Source: Hymenobacter sp. YIM 151500-1 (GTDB lineage: Bacteria; Bacteroidota; Bacteroidia; Cytophagales; Hymenobacteraceae). Taken from it: a DNA stretch of 64,000 nt. Position 1 is the first letter of the stretch; each line of letters starts with the position of its first letter. Below the pieces are notes generated by a model. It had not been told where the DNA came from. It saw only the letters and a program-made list of their open reading frames with translations, and did not search any database. Of this stretch, positions 50,696 to 58,737 are shown in pieces. Location: assembly GCF_025979885.1 (NCBI RefSeq), contig NZ_CP110139.1, positions 2,991,501-3,055,500 of the forward strand. Direction: 5' to 3'. A program made the position numbers and the translations under genes.

Positions 50696-53272
50696 ATGAC
50701 CACACTCCACCGTCAGGCCACCGTGCCGCTGTGGCGGCGGGTGCTGCCGCACCTGCTGGCCGTCGTGTTTTTCCTGCTGCTGACCGCCGTCTACTTCTCG
50801 CCCATCCTGTTTGAGGGCAAGACGCTGGCCCAGCACGACATCGTGCAGTTTAATGGTGGCGCCCACGAGGCGGCCGTGTACCGGGAGCAGACCGGGCAGG
50901 AAGCCCTCTGGACCAACTCCATGTTCTCGGGTATGCCCACCTACCTCATCAGCACCCGCTTCCCCGGCGACCTGAGCATTTACCTGCACAAGCTGTTTAC
51001 GGTGGGGCTGCCGGGGGTAGTAGCCAACCTGTTCCTGGCCCTGGTGTGCGGCTACTTCCTGTGCGTGGCCCTGGGCCTCTCGCCGCTGGTGAGTGTGGTG
51101 GGGGCTGTGGCCCTGGGCTTCAGCAGCTACAACCTGATTATTCTGGCCGCCGGCCACAACACCAAGAGCCTGGCCCTGGCCTACGCCCCGCTGGTGCTGG
51201 CGGGGCTGCTGGTGGCGTTTCGGCGCAACCGGTGGCTGGGCACGGCCTTGTTTGCCCTGGGCCTGGCCATGAACGTGCGCTCCAACCACTTGCAGATTAC
51301 CTATTACCTGCTCCTGCTGGTGCTGGTGTTTGGGGTAGTGGAGCTGGTGGCGGCCGCGCGCGAAAAGCGGCTGCCGGACTTCCTGAGCCGCACGGCCCTG
51401 CTGGGCGTGGCTGCCCTGCTGGCCGTGGGCGTGAGCTTTGGCCGCCTCTACACCACGCTGGAGTACGGCAAGCACAGCATCCGCGGTAAGTCGGAGCTGA
51501 AAACGCCCCCGCCGGCTGCCCCCGGTCAGCAAAACCAGCCGGCCAGTGATGATGGGGCGGGCGGCTCGGGCCTCGACCGGGACTATGCCTTCGGGTGGAG
51601 CTACGGGGTGGGCGAAACCGTGACCCTGCTGGTGCCTAACTTCTACGGGGGCGCTTCGCAGATGAAGCTGAGCGAAACCTCGGAAACCGGCAAGGCCCTG
51701 ACCAACCTGGGCGTGCCGCCGGTGCAGCTGAGCGACTACCTGGCCCAGATGCCCACCTACTGGGGCGCCCAGCCCATTACCAGCGGGCCGGTGTACGTGG
51801 GGGCCGTGGTGTGCTTCCTGTTTGTGCTGGGCCTGCTGGTGGCCGACCGCCGCACCCGCCTCTGGCTACTGGTGGGCACCATTTTGTCGATTGTGCTGGC
51901 CTGGGGCAAGAACTTCGAGGCGTTCAATTATTTTATGTTCGACTACTTCCCCGGCTACAACAAGTTCCGGTCGGTGAGCATGGCCCTGGTTATTGCCCAG
52001 CTGGCCATGCCCTTGCTGGCAGTGCTGGCCCTGGGCCGGGTACTGCGCGCCCGCCTGGCCGCCGCGCCCGTGGCTGCCGGCACTCACCCCAGCCTGGCCG
52101 CCCTGACTGGCAAGCCCGCCGACGATGCCGAAACCGCCACGCTGAAGCGGCAAGTGCTGCGGGCCCTGGCCATTACGGCCGGCTTGTGCGCGCTGGCTTT
52201 CCTGGCCGGCTTGGTGGCCGATTATGCCGCGCCGATTGACGCCCAGCTCCAGCAGCAGGGTTTCCCCTTGGACGCCCTGCGCCAGGACCGCGCCTCCTTG
52301 CTGCGCACCGACGCGTTCCGCTCCTTGTTTTTTGTGGCCGCCGCCGGCGCGGTGCTGTGGTTTTTCTTGCAGCGCAAGCTGTCGGCTACGCTAGCTGCCG
52401 GGCTGGTGGGCCTGCTCACGCTGGTGGATTTGTGGGGCGTAGATAAACGGTATCTGAACGACTCAAACTTCCAGACCGAAACTGTGGCCGAACAATTTGT
52501 GCCTACCCCGGCCGACCAGCAGATTTTGCAGGACAAAGACCTGAGCTATCGGGTGCTGAACATGCAAAGCCCTTTCAACGAGGCCAACACGTCGTATTTC
52601 CACAAGAGCATCGGCGGGTACCACGGGGCCAAGCTGCGCCGCTACCAGGACCTGATTGAGCGGCAGATTTCGCAGAACAACCCCGCTGTGCTGAACATGC
52701 TCAACACCCGCTACATCATTGTGCCCGGTGAGCAGGGCCAGCCCCAGCAGGTGCAGCGCAACCCCGGCGCCCTGGGCAACGCCTGGTTCGTGAGCCAGGT
52801 GCAGAAGGTGCAGAACCCCGACCAGGAAATTCAGGCGCTGACCACCCTGAACTCCGCCACTACGGCCGTGGTGGACGCGTCGAAGTTTCCGGACGTGAAG
52901 ACCTCCTACCCTTCCGCCGGCTCCACCATCACGCTGACCAGCTACTCCCCCAACGCCTTAACCTACCGGGCCAACGCGGCGCAGGATGGCCTGGTGGTGT
53001 TTTCGGAAGTTTACTACGCCGATGGCTGGAACGCTTACATCGACGGCAAGCTGGTACCGCACCTGCGGGCCAACTACGTGCTGCGGGCCCTGCCCGTGCC
53101 GGCCGGCCCGCACACCATCGAGTTCAAATTCGAGCCTACGGAATACGCCCTAGGCAACACGGTGTCGCTGGTGTCGTCGGTGTTGCTGGTGGTGGCCATG
53201 CTGGCGGCGCTGTACTACGCCTTCAAGCGCCAGCCAGAGCCCCGTATGGCTGAGGATGCGTTGCTGGCGTAG
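50696..53272 (+). CDS. YfhO family membrane protein
   Basis: 858 residues. A first helix (about 13-33) is followed by a periplasmic loop with HDIVQFNGGAHEAAVYREQT and NSMFSGMPTYLIS, then some ten more helices and a C-terminal periplasmic domain of about 220 residues (VVFSEVYYADGWNAYIDGKL). This is the architecture of YfhO, a GT-C-like fold implicated in glycosylation of teichoic acids or glycolipids in Firmicutes; in Bacteroidota the role is unknown. ATG 50696 is favoured; the frame upstream runs through repeat DNA. Confidence 0.9.
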   Translation: MTTLHRQATVPLWRRVLPHLLAVVFFLLLTAVYFSPILFEGKTLAQHDIVQFNGGAHEAAVYREQTGQEALWTNSMFSGMPTYLISTRFPGDLSIYLHKLFTVGLPGVVANLFLALVCGYFLCVALGLSPLVSVVGAVALGFSSYNLIILAAGHNTKSLALAYAPLVLAGLLVAFRRNRWLGTALFALGLAMNVRSNHLQITYYLLLLVLVFGVVELVAAAREKRLPDFLSRTALLGVAALLAVGVSFGRLYTTLEYGKHSIRGKSELKTPPPAAPGQQNQPASDDGAGGSGLDRDYAFGWSYGVGETVTLLVPNFYGGASQMKLSETSETGKALTNLGVPPVQLSDYLAQMPTYWGAQPITSGPVYVGAVVCFLFVLGLLVADRRTRLWLLVGTILSIVLAWGKNFEAFNYFMFDYFPGYNKFRSVSMALVIAQLAMPLLAVLALGRVLRARLAAAPVAAGTHPSLAALTGKPADDAETATLKRQVLRALAITAGLCALAFLAGLVADYAAPIDAQLQQQGFPLDALRQDRASLLRTDAFRSLFFVAAAGAVLWFFLQRKLSATLAAGLVGLLTLVDLWGVDKRYLNDSNFQTETVAEQFVPTPADQQILQDKDLSYRVLNMQSPFNEANTSYFHKSIGGYHGAKLRRYQDLIERQISQNNPAVLNMLNTRYIIVPGEQGQPQQVQRNPGALGNAWFVSQVQKVQNPDQEIQALTTLNSATTAVVDASKFPDVKTSYPSAGSTITLTSYSPNALTYRANAAQDGLVVFSEVYYADGWNAYIDGKLVPHLRANYVLRALPVPAGPHTIEFKFEPTEYALGNTVSLVSSVLLVVAMLAALYYAFKRQPEPRMAEDALLA

Positions 53273-53398
53273 AGTTGGCGGCAGGTAGCTGGCGGCAGAT
53301 GCCTCGCCTGCGGCGGGAAGTCTGCCGCTAGGTGCACCCTATCGTTCTGGCAACGTGGGAATACGCGAACTACACCGTATGCGCTACGTCATTTCCCG

Positions 53399-54289
53399 AT
53401 GCTTCAGCACTTACCAGAACCCGCCGCCGACCGGGCCGGGGTGCGCCTGCTCCTGTGGCGCGACGACCTGAACCACCCGGAGCTGCCCGGCAACAAGTGG
53501 CGCAAGCTCAAGTACAACCTGCGGGAAGCCTGCCGCCTGGGTCACGATACGCTGCTGACCTTTGGCGGGGCCTACTCCAACCACCTAGCCGCCGTGGCTG
53601 CCGCGGGGCGCCTCACCGGGCTGCGCACCGTGGGTGTGGTGCGGGGCGAGGAGCTGGCCACGGCCTCGCTCAACCCCACCCTGGCCCAGGCCCGCGCCGA
53701 CGGTATGCAGCTGCACTTCCTGGACCGGGCCACCTACCGCCGCCAGCACGAGCCAGCCGTGGTAGCCGAGCTGCTGCGCACGTGGGGCCCGGCCTACGTG
53801 CTGCCTGAAGGCGGCTCGAATACGCTGGCTCTACCGGGATGCGCCGAACTAGTGCCCGAGCTGCTTCAGCACACCGATTTCGACCACCTGTGCGTGGCCT
53901 GCGGCACGGGCGGTACCCTGGCCGGCCTGCTTACCGGCCTGCACGGGCAGCGCCGGGCCCACGGCTTCGCCGCCCTCAAAGGCGCCGACTTCCTGCGCGC
54001 AGCTATCAACCGCCTGACCGAGCAAGCCACCGGCCGCACCTACGACAACTGGACCCTGCACACCGCTTACCACGGCGGCGGCTACGCCCGCCTCACGCCG
54101 GAGCTGCGCGCCTTCATTGCCGGGTTTCAGCGGCGCCACGGCGTTCTGCTCGATCCGATTTACACGGGCAAGATGCTGGCAGGCGTACTCGACCTGCTGG
54201 CCCACGGCTACTTCGGGCGCGGCAGCACGGTAGTAGCCGTGCACACCGGCGGCTTGCAGGCGTGGGCAGGATTTGAATTTGAGCTGTAA
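53399..54289 (+). CDS. PLP-dependent deaminase/D-cysteine desulfhydrase family protein
   Basis: 296 residues of the ACC deaminase / D-cysteine desulfhydrase group (fold type II). The PLP Lys is K33 in GNKWRKLKYN, the substrate Ser-Asn-His is in GAYSNHLAA, and the phosphate loop is ACGTGGTLAG. It is shorter than canonical ACC deaminase (about 338), and D-cysteine desulfhydrase or a related activity seems equally likely. It ends inside a 14-bp tandem repeat that supplies its last codon and stop. Confidence 0.87.
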   Translation: MLQHLPEPAADRAGVRLLLWRDDLNHPELPGNKWRKLKYNLREACRLGHDTLLTFGGAYSNHLAAVAAAGRLTGLRTVGVVRGEELATASLNPTLAQARADGMQLHFLDRATYRRQHEPAVVAELLRTWGPAYVLPEGGSNTLALPGCAELVPELLQHTDFDHLCVACGTGGTLAGLLTGLHGQRRAHGFAALKGADFLRAAINRLTEQATGRTYDNWTLHTAYHGGGYARLTPELRAFIAGFQRRHGVLLDPIYTGKMLAGVLDLLAHGYFGRGSTVVAVHTGGLQAWAGFEFEL

Positions 54290-54365
54290 GCCACAAGCTG
54301 TAAGCCGCAAGCTGCAAGCCACAAGCTGCAAGCCACAAGCACTAGAACCAGCTTGCGGCTTACAG
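54284..54365. repeat. Four 14-bp tandem repeats plus an inverted copy
   Basis: Units at 54284, 54298, 54312 and 54326 read CTGTAAGCCACAAG with small changes; 54352-54365 is the exact inverse of the second unit, forming a hairpin. The first unit contains the last sense codon and the TAA stop of the deaminase gene. The following gene starts at 54431. Confidence 0.85.
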
Positions 54366-54430
54366 TCTGATGGGTGAGGTCCCGCACCCTCGGGCAGTTT
54401 GGCCCGTATGGTTAGGTAAACCTCATCCTT

Positions 54431-55066
54431 ATGTCTACTCCCCGCTTGCTGCGCCGCCTGTTGCCGTTGGTTTTCCTGGTGGGGCTTGGGTGGCTGCTGT
54501 GGAGTAAGGTGCGGCCGGCGCTGACGGAGCTGGAAAATCCGCTGAACCCGGCCCCGCGCGTAACCGTCACGCATAACACGGTGCTGGAGAAGGTGGAGAG
54601 CCTGGGCCGGCTGGAGCTGGTGCGCTACCAGTTTCGCGACGTGGTGGAGTACCGCAAAAGCACCTACCGCCTGCTGCCCGATGCGAAAGTGGCCCTCATC
54701 GTGGCCGGCACCGCCGTGGGCTGCCTCGACCTGCGCCAGCTGCGCCCCCAGGACGTGATGCTGGAAGGCGACTCGGTGGTGCGCCTGGCTTTGCCGCCCG
54801 CCGAGCTGTGCGGCTGGCAGATCGACCACAGCAAAAGCAAGGTGTACAGCGTTGAAAACGGCTTCTTCCAGGACGCTGAGCTAGTAGATGCCGGCTACAA
54901 GTATGCCGAGCAGAACGTGCGCCGCACGGCCTTGCAGTCGGGCATTCTGGCCCAAACCGAGCAGAACGCCGAGCGTATCCTGCGGCCGCTGCTCGAAACC
55001 ATGACCGGCCGCCGCGTGGTCCTCACCCGCCGCCTGGAGAATCCGCAGCTGCCGGCGCGGCGATAG
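54431..55066 (+). CDS. DUF4230 protein
   Basis: 211 residues: one N-terminal membrane anchor (LVFLVGLGWLLWSKV) followed by a periplasmic DUF4230 domain. TVTHNTVLEKVESLGRLELV and VALIVAGTAVGCLDLRQL are typical for the family, as are the Ala/Glu-rich C-terminal helices. Function unknown. It stands alone and ends just before a palindromic repeat shared with the convergent recX. Confidence 0.85.
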   Translation: MSTPRLLRRLLPLVFLVGLGWLLWSKVRPALTELENPLNPAPRVTVTHNTVLEKVESLGRLELVRYQFRDVVEYRKSTYRLLPDAKVALIVAGTAVGCLDLRQLRPQDVMLEGDSVVRLALPPAELCGWQIDHSKSKVYSVENGFFQDAELVDAGYKYAEQNVRRTALQSGILAQTEQNAERILRPLLETMTGRRVVLTRRLENPQLPARR

Positions 55067-55067
55067 C

Positions 55068-55151
55068 TGTCATTCCGAGCGGAGCGAGGAATCTGAGTGT
55101 TCATCAGCGCCTAGTAAGTAATCCAGATTTCTCGCTCCGCTCGGAATGACA
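55068..55151. repeat. Inverted repeat between convergent genes (28-bp arms)
   Basis: Arms 55068-55095 and 55124-55151 (TGTCATTCCGAGCGGAGCGA onward) are inverse with one mismatch and a 28-nt loop. The element starts 1 nt after the DUF4230 stop and ends directly at the recX stop, so it could act as a bidirectional terminator or RNA-stability element though no T-run is seen. Confidence 0.85.
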
Positions 55152-55652
55152 TTATTGGTCGTCTGCATCCGGCGTTTTGCCCAAGTCATCCAAAGCCATT
55201 TTGATGAGGTCTTGCTCGTAGCCTTTGGCCGTGAGGAAGAGCTGGATTTTCTGGCGGCGCTTGTGGGGGTGGCGCTCCTTTTCCTGGCGGTCTTTTTTCT
55301 CCAGCAGGTCCACCAAGTTCTGGTAGTACTCGTCGCCGTCGATTTCCTTCAAGCCGGCCTTGATGCAATAATCCGAAATGCCTTTTTGCTTTAGCTCCTG
55401 CACAATGCGGCGGCGGCCCCACTTCTTGCTGCGGTAGTGGCCGCGCACGTAGCTTTTGGCGTAGCGCTCCTCGTCCAGCAGCTTCTCCCGGCCCAGCCGG
55501 ATGATAATTTCGCCGGCTTCGTCTTCGTCCAGCCCGTACTCGCGCAGCTTGGCCTCTACTTCTTTATGATTGCGCTCCTGGTAGGTGCAGAAGGCCGCTA
55601 TCTTTTGCAAGGCCTCGGCTGGCGTGTAAAACTTCTTTTTGGGCTGATTCAT
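55152..55652 (-). CDS. recX: RecX family regulatory protein
   Basis: 166 residues of alpha-helical RecX repeats: ALQKIAAFCTYQERNHKEVE, LDEERYAKSYVRGHYRSKKW and GRRRIVQELKQKGISDYCI. RecX binds RecA filaments and limits recombinase activity. recA is not in the window. The C-terminal part is strongly basic, then acidic. The gene is followed by a palindrome and preceded by another repeat element. Confidence 0.9.
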   Translation of the reverse strand: MNQPKKKFYTPAEALQKIAAFCTYQERNHKEVEAKLREYGLDEDEAGEIIIRLGREKLLDEERYAKSYVRGHYRSKKWGRRRIVQELKQKGISDYCIKAGLKEIDGDEYYQNLVDLLEKKDRQEKERHPHKRRQKIQLFLTAKGYEQDLIKMALDDLGKTPDADDQ

Positions 55653-55662
55653 GGGAGAAAAG

Positions 55663-55762
55663 TGTGGTGTAAGCTTTAGCTTGCGCAGTGCGCCGGCAAA
55701 GCATAGCCCCGATTACTACCTAGTACGCACGGCACACGGCGCAAGCTAAAGCTTACGCCACA
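55663..55762. repeat. Dispersed palindromic element, copy 2
   Basis: Arms 55663-55686 and 55739-55762 (24 bp, one mismatch: TGTGGTGTAAGCTTTAGCTT onward) are nearly the same as those of the element at 28791-28896, with a different interior. The element lies in the short shared upstream region of divergent recX and the EamA gene. Confidence 0.85.
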
Positions 55763-55778
55763 TTTCCCCTTTCTGCTC

Positions 55779-56663
55779 ATGCCCATTACCCAAGGGGCCC
55801 GCTACATGCTGCTCAGCACCCTGTTCTTCGCTCTGATGAACGTGTGCGTCAAGCTGCTGCCCCATTTGCCGGCTCTCGAAATCATTCTGTTTCGCTCGGG
55901 GCTGTCGGTCATTTTCAGCTACTTCACCCTGCGGGCCCTGCGCATTCGGCCCTGGGGCACCAACCACTTTTTCCTGATTGCGCGCGGCACCACCGGCGCC
56001 CTGGCCCTGATTCTGTATTTCTTCACCCTGCAACGCATGCCCTTGGCCACGGCCGTTACCATTCAGTATCTGGCGCCCATTTTCACGGCCATTCTGGGCA
56101 TTTTTATTGTGCGCGAGAAGGTGCGGGCCTGGCAGTGGGTGTTCTTCCTGATTTCGTTTGCGGGGGTGCTGGTGGTGGAGGGCGTGTCGGCTGACGTGGA
56201 CTGGCGCTGGGTGGGGCTGGGCGTACTGTCGGCGGTGTTTTCGGGGCTCAGCTACAATTCCATTCGCCGGCTTACGGGCAAGGAGCACCCCCTGGTGGTC
56301 GTGTTTTATTTTCCGATGGTGGCCTTGCCCATTGCCGGCCTCTACTGCCTCTGGCACTGGGTCCCGCCCCAGGGCCTCGACTGGCTGTGGCTGCTGCTCA
56401 CGGGCGTGTGCACGCAGGGCGCCCAGGTGTTTATGACCAAAGCCTACCAGGCCGAGCGGCTGTCGAGCGTGGCCAATCTCAACTACCTGGGCATTTTGTA
56501 CGCCCTGGGATTAGGGTTCGTATTTTTTGGCGAAACGTTTCAGCTGACTTCCTACCTGGGCATGGCGCTGGTGCTGCTGGGCGTGGGGCTGAACACCTGG
56601 TACAGTGCCCGGCAGGCCCGGCAAACCGCACCCCTGGCTCCTACCGAGGAAGTAGTAGCGTAG
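55779..56663 (+). CDS. EamA-family (DMT) transporter
   Basis: 294 residues, ten predicted membrane helices in two EamA halves; YMLLSTLFFALMNVCVKLLP, the typical PxxEIxxxR-like motif LPALEIILFRS, and ATAVTIQYLAPIFTAILGI in the first half. DMT permeases export or import small metabolites; no substrate is evident. ATG 55779 follows directly on a repeat element. It is a distant paralogue of RarD in this window. Confidence 0.88.
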   Translation: MPITQGARYMLLSTLFFALMNVCVKLLPHLPALEIILFRSGLSVIFSYFTLRALRIRPWGTNHFFLIARGTTGALALILYFFTLQRMPLATAVTIQYLAPIFTAILGIFIVREKVRAWQWVFFLISFAGVLVVEGVSADVDWRWVGLGVLSAVFSGLSYNSIRRLTGKEHPLVVVFYFPMVALPIAGLYCLWHWVPPQGLDWLWLLLTGVCTQGAQVFMTKAYQAERLSSVANLNYLGILYALGLGFVFFGETFQLTSYLGMALVLLGVGLNTWYSARQARQTAPLAPTEEVVA

Positions 56664-56817
56664 AACGTTCGGCGGCCCACGAAGCAGAGTCCGCCGACTG
56701 GCTCCGTACAAACCCGGATACCGGCTTTGTACAAATACTGATTTTAGGCAAATGGGTGGCAGAACTAGGGGATGCGGGCGTACAAGCTCTGTTTCTACCT
56801 TCTCACCACCTACTACT

Positions 56818-57573
56818 ATGGACAAACTTTTGTCACCCGTGGAGGCGCCAGCTTCTCCGGAAACTCCAACTGCGGTGTCGCGCCGATCGTTTCTGCGCTA
56901 CACCGGTGCCGCTACGGCCCTCACCGGCCTGCTGCTCACGAGCTGCGACGATGACGATGATAACGAGGAAGCCGGCACCGTAGACGTGGGCTCCGGCGAT
57001 ACGGGTGTGCTCAATTTCGCTTATGCGCTGGAGCAGCTCGAAGCCGCTTTTTACACCCGGGTAAAAACCGGTACCTACTACACCGGCCTGACGGCTACCA
57101 GCGCCGAGCGGCAGATTCTGGACGACATTGCCCTGCACGAAGAAGCCCACGTGGACTTTTTCAGAACCGTGCTCGGCAACAGCGCCATCAAGGACCTGGA
57201 CCCCGATTTCTCCACCATCAACTTCAACGACAAGAACAGCGTGCTGACAGCGGCCCGCACCTTCGAGGACTTGGGAGTGGCGGCCTATAACGGCGCGGGC
57301 GTTTTCCTGCAAAGCGCCGTTAACCTGGTAGTGGCCGGCAAAATCGTGTCGGTAGAAGCCCGGCACGCGGCCCTGATCCGGGACCTACTGACCTACAACT
57401 CCTTCGTGGCCAGCGACGTGGTGGACTTGTTTACGCCCACCTCGGCCACCTCGGCGCCCGGCGAGGGCAGCGGCTCCGGCCTGGAGCGGTCGAAGACCCC
57501 GCAGGAAGTAGCCACCCAGGCCAACCAGTTTCTGCAGGCTGGGTCGAAGCTGAACGTTAGTAACATTCGGTAA
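56818..57573 (+). CDS. Exported ferritin-like protein (first of pair)
   Basis: 251 residues. The N-terminus has SRRSFLRYTG (twin-Arg 22-23) and the lipobox LLLTSC (Cys 43), so it appears to be a Tat-exported lipoprotein. The mature part begins with a run of five Asp and contains a ferritin-like four-helix bundle (PF13668 type): ALEQLEAAFY, DIALHEEAHVDFF, RTFEDLGVAAY and VEARHAALIRDLL supply the expected Glu/His metal ligands. It is followed 44 nt later by a second protein of the type. Role unknown, possibly metal or oxidative-stress related. Confidence 0.85.
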   Translation: MDKLLSPVEAPASPETPTAVSRRSFLRYTGAATALTGLLLTSCDDDDDNEEAGTVDVGSGDTGVLNFAYALEQLEAAFYTRVKTGTYYTGLTATSAERQILDDIALHEEAHVDFFRTVLGNSAIKDLDPDFSTINFNDKNSVLTAARTFEDLGVAAYNGAGVFLQSAVNLVVAGKIVSVEARHAALIRDLLTYNSFVASDVVDLFTPTSATSAPGEGSGSGLERSKTPQEVATQANQFLQAGSKLNVSNIR

Positions 57574-57617
57574 GCCACGCGCTGCTTGTTTTTTCACCTT
57601 ACCTCTGTCTTACCGTC

Positions 57618-58592
57618 ATGGATCTGTTCAAGCTTATTTCCGACATCGAAAAAGTCGACCCCGAGATTTACGAGCGTCTCGACCCGCGCCGCCGCGTGTT
57701 CCAGCACTTCGGCACCGCTGGCAAAGCCCTTACGGCAGCCGCGCTACCCGTAGTGTTTAGCGGCATATTTCAGCGCGCCTACGGCCAAGCCGCCCTGCCC
57801 GCCGACATTCAGGCCGTGCTCAACCTGGCCCTGAGCCTGGAGTACCTGGAATTTTACTTCTACGACACGGGCCTGAAAACCCCCGGCCTGATTCCGGCCA
57901 CCGACCGGCCGGCCTTCGAGGTAATTCGTAACGACGAGTCGGGCCACATCAAGACCCTGCGCGCCGCCCTGGGCACGGCCGCCATTCCCGAACCCACCCG
58001 CGCCGCCTTCGACTACAGCGGGGGCCGCGGCACCCAAGCGGGTCCGTTTGCCGCCGTGTTCAGTAACTACGCTCTGTACCTGGGCGTGTCGCAGTCATTC
58101 GTGGATACGGGTATCCGGGCGTATAAAGGCGGGGCACCCATACTGATGCCGAACAAGACCGTGCTGCAAGCTGCCCTGAATATTCACTCCGTGGAGGCCC
58201 GCCACTCGTCGCACGTGCGCACGGTACGCCGCGGCGTAGCGGCCAATGCGGTGGCTACCACCGTGCCCGGCAACCCCGCCAACCTGAACTTACAGCCCAA
58301 GAGCTGGGTTTCGGGCAACGACAACGGTGGTCCTTCGCCGAACACTACTCCCTCGACGGCGGCGGTGTACGGCCCCGGCAACCCGGCTACGGGAGCTGCC
58401 ACGGCTGTTTTCTTCCCCGGCGAAGAAAATATCACCCAGGCCGGCGTCAACATCCAAACCAACACCACGCTTACGGGCGCAACCGTGACGGCAGCAGCGG
58501 CCTCCGAGGCGTTCGACGAGCCCCTGGATGCTGCTACGGTGAAGGGTATTGCCCGCAACTTCGTGCTGGCCACCACTACCCTGTTTACGTAA
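57618..58592 (+). CDS. Exported ferritin-like protein (second of pair)
   Basis: 324 residues. A charged N-tail holds PRRRVFQHFG, a twin-Arg-like motif, followed by a hydrophobic segment and AYGQA, so Tat export is likely. The helix bundle follows: LSLEYLEFYFY, RNDESGHIKTLR and VEARHSSHVR have Glu/His ligands, but where the first protein has FEDLGVAAY this has FVDTGIRAY, losing the third-helix Glu. A long loop of about 90 residues rich in Asn, Thr and Gly lies before the C-terminal helix. It shares an operon with the first protein and ends at a terminator. Confidence 0.85.
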   Translation: MDLFKLISDIEKVDPEIYERLDPRRRVFQHFGTAGKALTAAALPVVFSGIFQRAYGQAALPADIQAVLNLALSLEYLEFYFYDTGLKTPGLIPATDRPAFEVIRNDESGHIKTLRAALGTAAIPEPTRAAFDYSGGRGTQAGPFAAVFSNYALYLGVSQSFVDTGIRAYKGGAPILMPNKTVLQAALNIHSVEARHSSHVRTVRRGVAANAVATTVPGNPANLNLQPKSWVSGNDNGGPSPNTTPSTAAVYGPGNPATGAATAVFFPGEENITQAGVNIQTNTTLTGATVTAAAASEAFDEPLDAATVKGIARNFVLATTTLFT

Positions 58593-58622
58593 GCGCCGCG
58601 TTAGATTGTGTTTTTGATTTTG

Positions 58623-58651
58623 AAAAGGACAGCTGTTAGCTGTCCTTTTTT
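58623..58651 (+). terminator. Intrinsic terminator after the ferritin-like pair
   Basis: AAAAGGACAGCT and AGCTGTCCTTTT form a 12-bp stem with a 3-nt loop followed by T residues, 30 nt after the stop. Confidence 0.9.
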
Positions 58652-58737
58652 AGTTACGCCAGGGCTGGCAGGCAACTCTTTCTCATCTGTTTCTATCTAC
58701 CTTCAACCGGCTACACCCTTATCCCAACTTTACTTGC

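Noticed and set aside
54284..54365. Possible CRISPR-like array
   Set aside because: The 14-bp units are directly adjacent without spacers and no cas genes are present, so it is a simple tandem repeat.
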